Origin: CAZYXO01 sp964651315
GTDB taxonomy: Bacteria; Bacillota_I; Bacilli_A; RF39; UBA660
Direction of reading: 5' to 3'
Length of the DNA: 15,724 nucleotides
NCBI GenBank assembly: GCA_964651315.1
Contig: CAZYXO010000021.1
Span: forward strand, 1 to 15,724
Positions 13,883 to 15,724 of the stretch are shown in pieces. The first letter of the stretch is position 1, and each line of letters starts with the position of its first letter. The notes beneath the pieces were generated by a model. That model was not told where the DNA came from, did no database searches, and saw nothing but the letters and a program-made list of their open reading frames with translations. The position numbers were made by a program, and so were the translations under genes.

Positions 13883-15648
13883 AATCAGATTATTTAAGAA
13901 AATTGTATTTAGATTTTTTTAAAAAATATAATCATGCAATAATACCTAGTAGTAGTGTTATACCAGAAAATGATCCAACTGTCTTATTTACAACAGCAGG
14001 AATGCATCCACTTGTGCCTTATTTATCGGGAGAAAAGCATCCCTTGGGAAATCGTTTATGTGATGCTCAAAAATGTATTCGTACAAGTGATATAGATTCT
14101 GTAGGAGATGAAAGACACTTGACATTTTTTGAAATGATGGGTAATTGGTCTTTAGGTGATTACTTTAAAGAAGAATCGATTAAAATGAGTTATGAATTTT
14201 TAACAAGTAAAGAATATTTAGGTATTCCGAAAGATAAATTATATTTTACATGTTTTTTAGGTGATGAAGTATTTCCTAAAGACACAGAATCATATAAATA
14301 TTGGGTTAACTCTGGAGTAGAAGAAAGTCATTTATTTTATTTACCAAAAGAAAATAATTTTTGGATCCTTGGTAGTGGTATTGGACCTTGTGGACCTGAT
14401 ACCGAAATATTTTATGATACAGGTAAAGATAAATGTAATGAAAAGTGTAGTCCTCAGTGTGATTGTGGTAAATATGTCGAAATTTGGAATAACGTTTTTA
14501 TGGAATATTATAAAGATGAAGAAGGAAATATTAGTAAATTACCACAACAAAATGTTGATACTGGTTTAGGTTTAGAGCGAGTATTAATGATTTTAAATGG
14601 TTATGAAAGTGTTTATGATATTGATTTATTTAATGAAATAAAAAATAAATTAGAAGAATTAACTGGTTTAAAATATGAAGATAATTTAACAGAATTTAGA
14701 ATTATTATGGATCATACACGAACTAGTACATTTATTTTAGGTGATGATCATAAGTTAGTACCAAGTAATGTTGGGGCAGGTTATGTTCTGCGAAAATTAA
14801 TTAGAAGAACAGTTCGCAATTTATTTAAATTAAATGCTGATGGTAAAACTATTTGTGAACTTGCAAAAACTATCATTAAAGAGTATGAAAATATTTATCC
14901 AGAATTGTTAAGAAATGAAGAACATATATTAAGTGAATTACAAAAAGAATATGATAAATTTAGTAAAACAATTAAAGATGGGGAAAGATTATTTTATAAA
15001 ACGATCAAACATTTAGAAACAAATGAAATAAGTGGAAGTGATGCATTTAAATTATTTGATACATTTGGTTTTCCACTAGAACTTACAATAGATTTAGCTA
15101 AAGAAAATAATTTAACCGTTGATGAAAAAGGTTTTTACGAAAAGTTTAAGGAACATCAAACTAAATCTAAAACAATAGAATCAGGTAGTTATAAAGGCGG
15201 ACTTGCAGATCATTCTGAAGAATCGATAAAATATCATACACTAGCACATATTCTACTTGCAACATTACAAAATTTATATGGCAGTGATGTAATTCAAAAA
15301 GGATGTAATATTACACCAGAGAGAATTCGTTTTGATTTTAATTTAGATCATAAAATGACAGATGAAGAAAAAACATTTGTGGAAAATAAAGTAAATGAAG
15401 TAATTAAATTAGGACTTCCAGTAACCATGGAAGAAATGAGTTTTAATAAAGCGAAAGAAATGGGAGTTCATGGAACTTTTGAAAATAAGTATGGAGAAAT
15501 CGTAAAAGTGTATTCAGTTGGTGATTATTCAAAAGAAATATGTGGAGGACCACATGTCGAAAATACAAATATTTTAGGGTCTTTTAAAATTGTAAAAGAA
15601 GAAAGTAGTAGTGCAGGAGTAAGAAGAATAAAAGGAATATTAGAATAA
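13879..15648 (+). CDS. alaS: alanyl-tRNA synthetase, compact form without C-Ala domain
   Basis: Charges tRNA-Ala in the cytoplasm and proofreads Ser/Gly mischarging. Class II motif 1 is in TVLFTTAGMHPLVPYLSG (34-51), motif 2 in HLTFFEMMGNWSLGDYFK (80-97), motif 3 in VDTGLGLERV (226-235). GPCGPDTEIFYDTG (169-182) replaces the common GPCGPCSEIxYD. Four cysteines (186, 190, 194, 196) follow, a possible metal site. The tRNA-recognition helical region is about 250-400. The editing domain has HTLAH (453-457) and CGGPH (555-559), the HxxxH and CxxxH zinc ligands. The protein stops right after this domain at 589 residues, against about 870-880 for common bacterial AlaRS, so the coiled coil and DHHA1/C-Ala domain are absent. 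AAGGAG (13867-13872) lies six bases before the ATG. A compact AlaRS form of this length is known in some bacteria. T-box control by alanine supports the role. Confidence 0.92.
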   Translation: MKSDYLRKLYLDFFKKYNHAIIPSSSVIPENDPTVLFTTAGMHPLVPYLSGEKHPLGNRLCDAQKCIRTSDIDSVGDERHLTFFEMMGNWSLGDYFKEESIKMSYEFLTSKEYLGIPKDKLYFTCFLGDEVFPKDTESYKYWVNSGVEESHLFYLPKENNFWILGSGIGPCGPDTEIFYDTGKDKCNEKCSPQCDCGKYVEIWNNVFMEYYKDEEGNISKLPQQNVDTGLGLERVLMILNGYESVYDIDLFNEIKNKLEELTGLKYEDNLTEFRIIMDHTRTSTFILGDDHKLVPSNVGAGYVLRKLIRRTVRNLFKLNADGKTICELAKTIIKEYENIYPELLRNEEHILSELQKEYDKFSKTIKDGERLFYKTIKHLETNEISGSDAFKLFDTFGFPLELTIDLAKENNLTVDEKGFYEKFKEHQTKSKTIESGSYKGGLADHSEESIKYHTLAHILLATLQNLYGSDVIQKGCNITPERIRFDFNLDHKMTDEEKTFVENKVNEVIKLGLPVTMEEMSFNKAKEMGVHGTFENKYGEIVKVYSVGDYSKEICGGPHVENTNILGSFKIVKEESSSAGVRRIKGILE

Positions 15649-15724
15649 TAAATTTAAATAAAAAAGTAAAGAAAAAAGTTTATAAATATGAAAAATTATG
15701 ATATTCTATAATTATAAAGAAAGG

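Noticed and set aside
14369..14569. 66-codon + strand frame within the synthetase gene.
   Set aside because: It overlaps the AlaRS active-site region in another frame and has no start signals.
15649..15724. TATAAT at 15707-15712 and a closing AAAGAAAGG as promoter and ribosome binding site of the next gene.
   Set aside because: No acceptable -35 box 16-18 bases upstream and the gene itself lies outside the window; possible but not supportable.
1..15724. CRISPR array, insertion sequence, tRNA or rRNA gene, or phage attachment site.
   Set aside because: No regularly spaced direct repeats, transposase motifs, cloverleaf or rRNA segments were seen on either strand.

Overview
The window is A+T-rich and tightly packed on the + strand. 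It carries a SipW/TasA-type secretion locus, a spoVIF-like sporulation gene and a T-box leader in front of an alanyl-tRNA synthetase gene. Tryptophan is written TGG throughout and TGA is used once as a stop (13880-13882), so the standard bacterial code applies and TGA is not reassigned as in mycoplasmas. Together this suggests a low-G+C Bacillota, probably an uncultivated host-associated Bacilli lineage (Erysipelotrichales/RF39-like). That placement is inference; there is no rRNA or other direct marker here.

Region 1 (21-3986) is a surface-fibre operon. A good sigma-A promoter (21-50) starts a leader whose layout matches a divergent c-di-GMP-I (GEMM) riboswitch: a GAAA-capped hairpin, an 11-nt tetraloop receptor, and a downstream hairpin that hides the first ribosome binding site. 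Next come a SipW-like signal peptidase (180-749), a TasA/CalY-like subunit (820-1416), overlapping intercistronic hairpins (1440-1515), a second secreted subunit (1536-2183), a second signal peptidase fused to a substrate-like domain (2184-3152), and a third secreted subunit (3168-3986). The four substrate-like regions share the motif [TA]-[FY]-[AG]-[RI]-[FY] at the end of a hydrophobic segment, like TWAAF in TasA.

Region 2 (4010-12184) is one 8.2-kb reading frame for an exported, multi-module family 2 glycoside hydrolase, interrupted by two in-frame TAA codons (5309-5311 and 11219-11221) with no frameshift. Modules in order are GH2 jelly roll, GH2 Ig-like domain, TIM barrel, DUF4982/invasin-like beta domains, two copies of a carbohydrate-binding-like module, three LamG-like plus cadherin-like units, two FIVAR domains and terminal beta domains. 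The first stop looks like a 12-base in-frame deletion in the barrel, the second like a GAA-to-TAA change. The gene is probably a recent pseudogene, unless the stops are read through or are assembly errors.

Region 3 (12230-12503) is a small spoVIF-like gene followed by a clear terminator.

Region 4 (12681-15648) is a promoter and T-box leader with an alanine GCU specifier, controlling a three-gene operon: a GNAT acetyltransferase, a P-loop deoxynucleotide-kinase-like protein and a compact 589-residue alanyl-tRNA synthetase. The genes overlap or abut, so uncharged tRNA-Ala should induce all three.

Part 1 and Part 2 rest on reading motifs and base pairing by eye; no searches were run.
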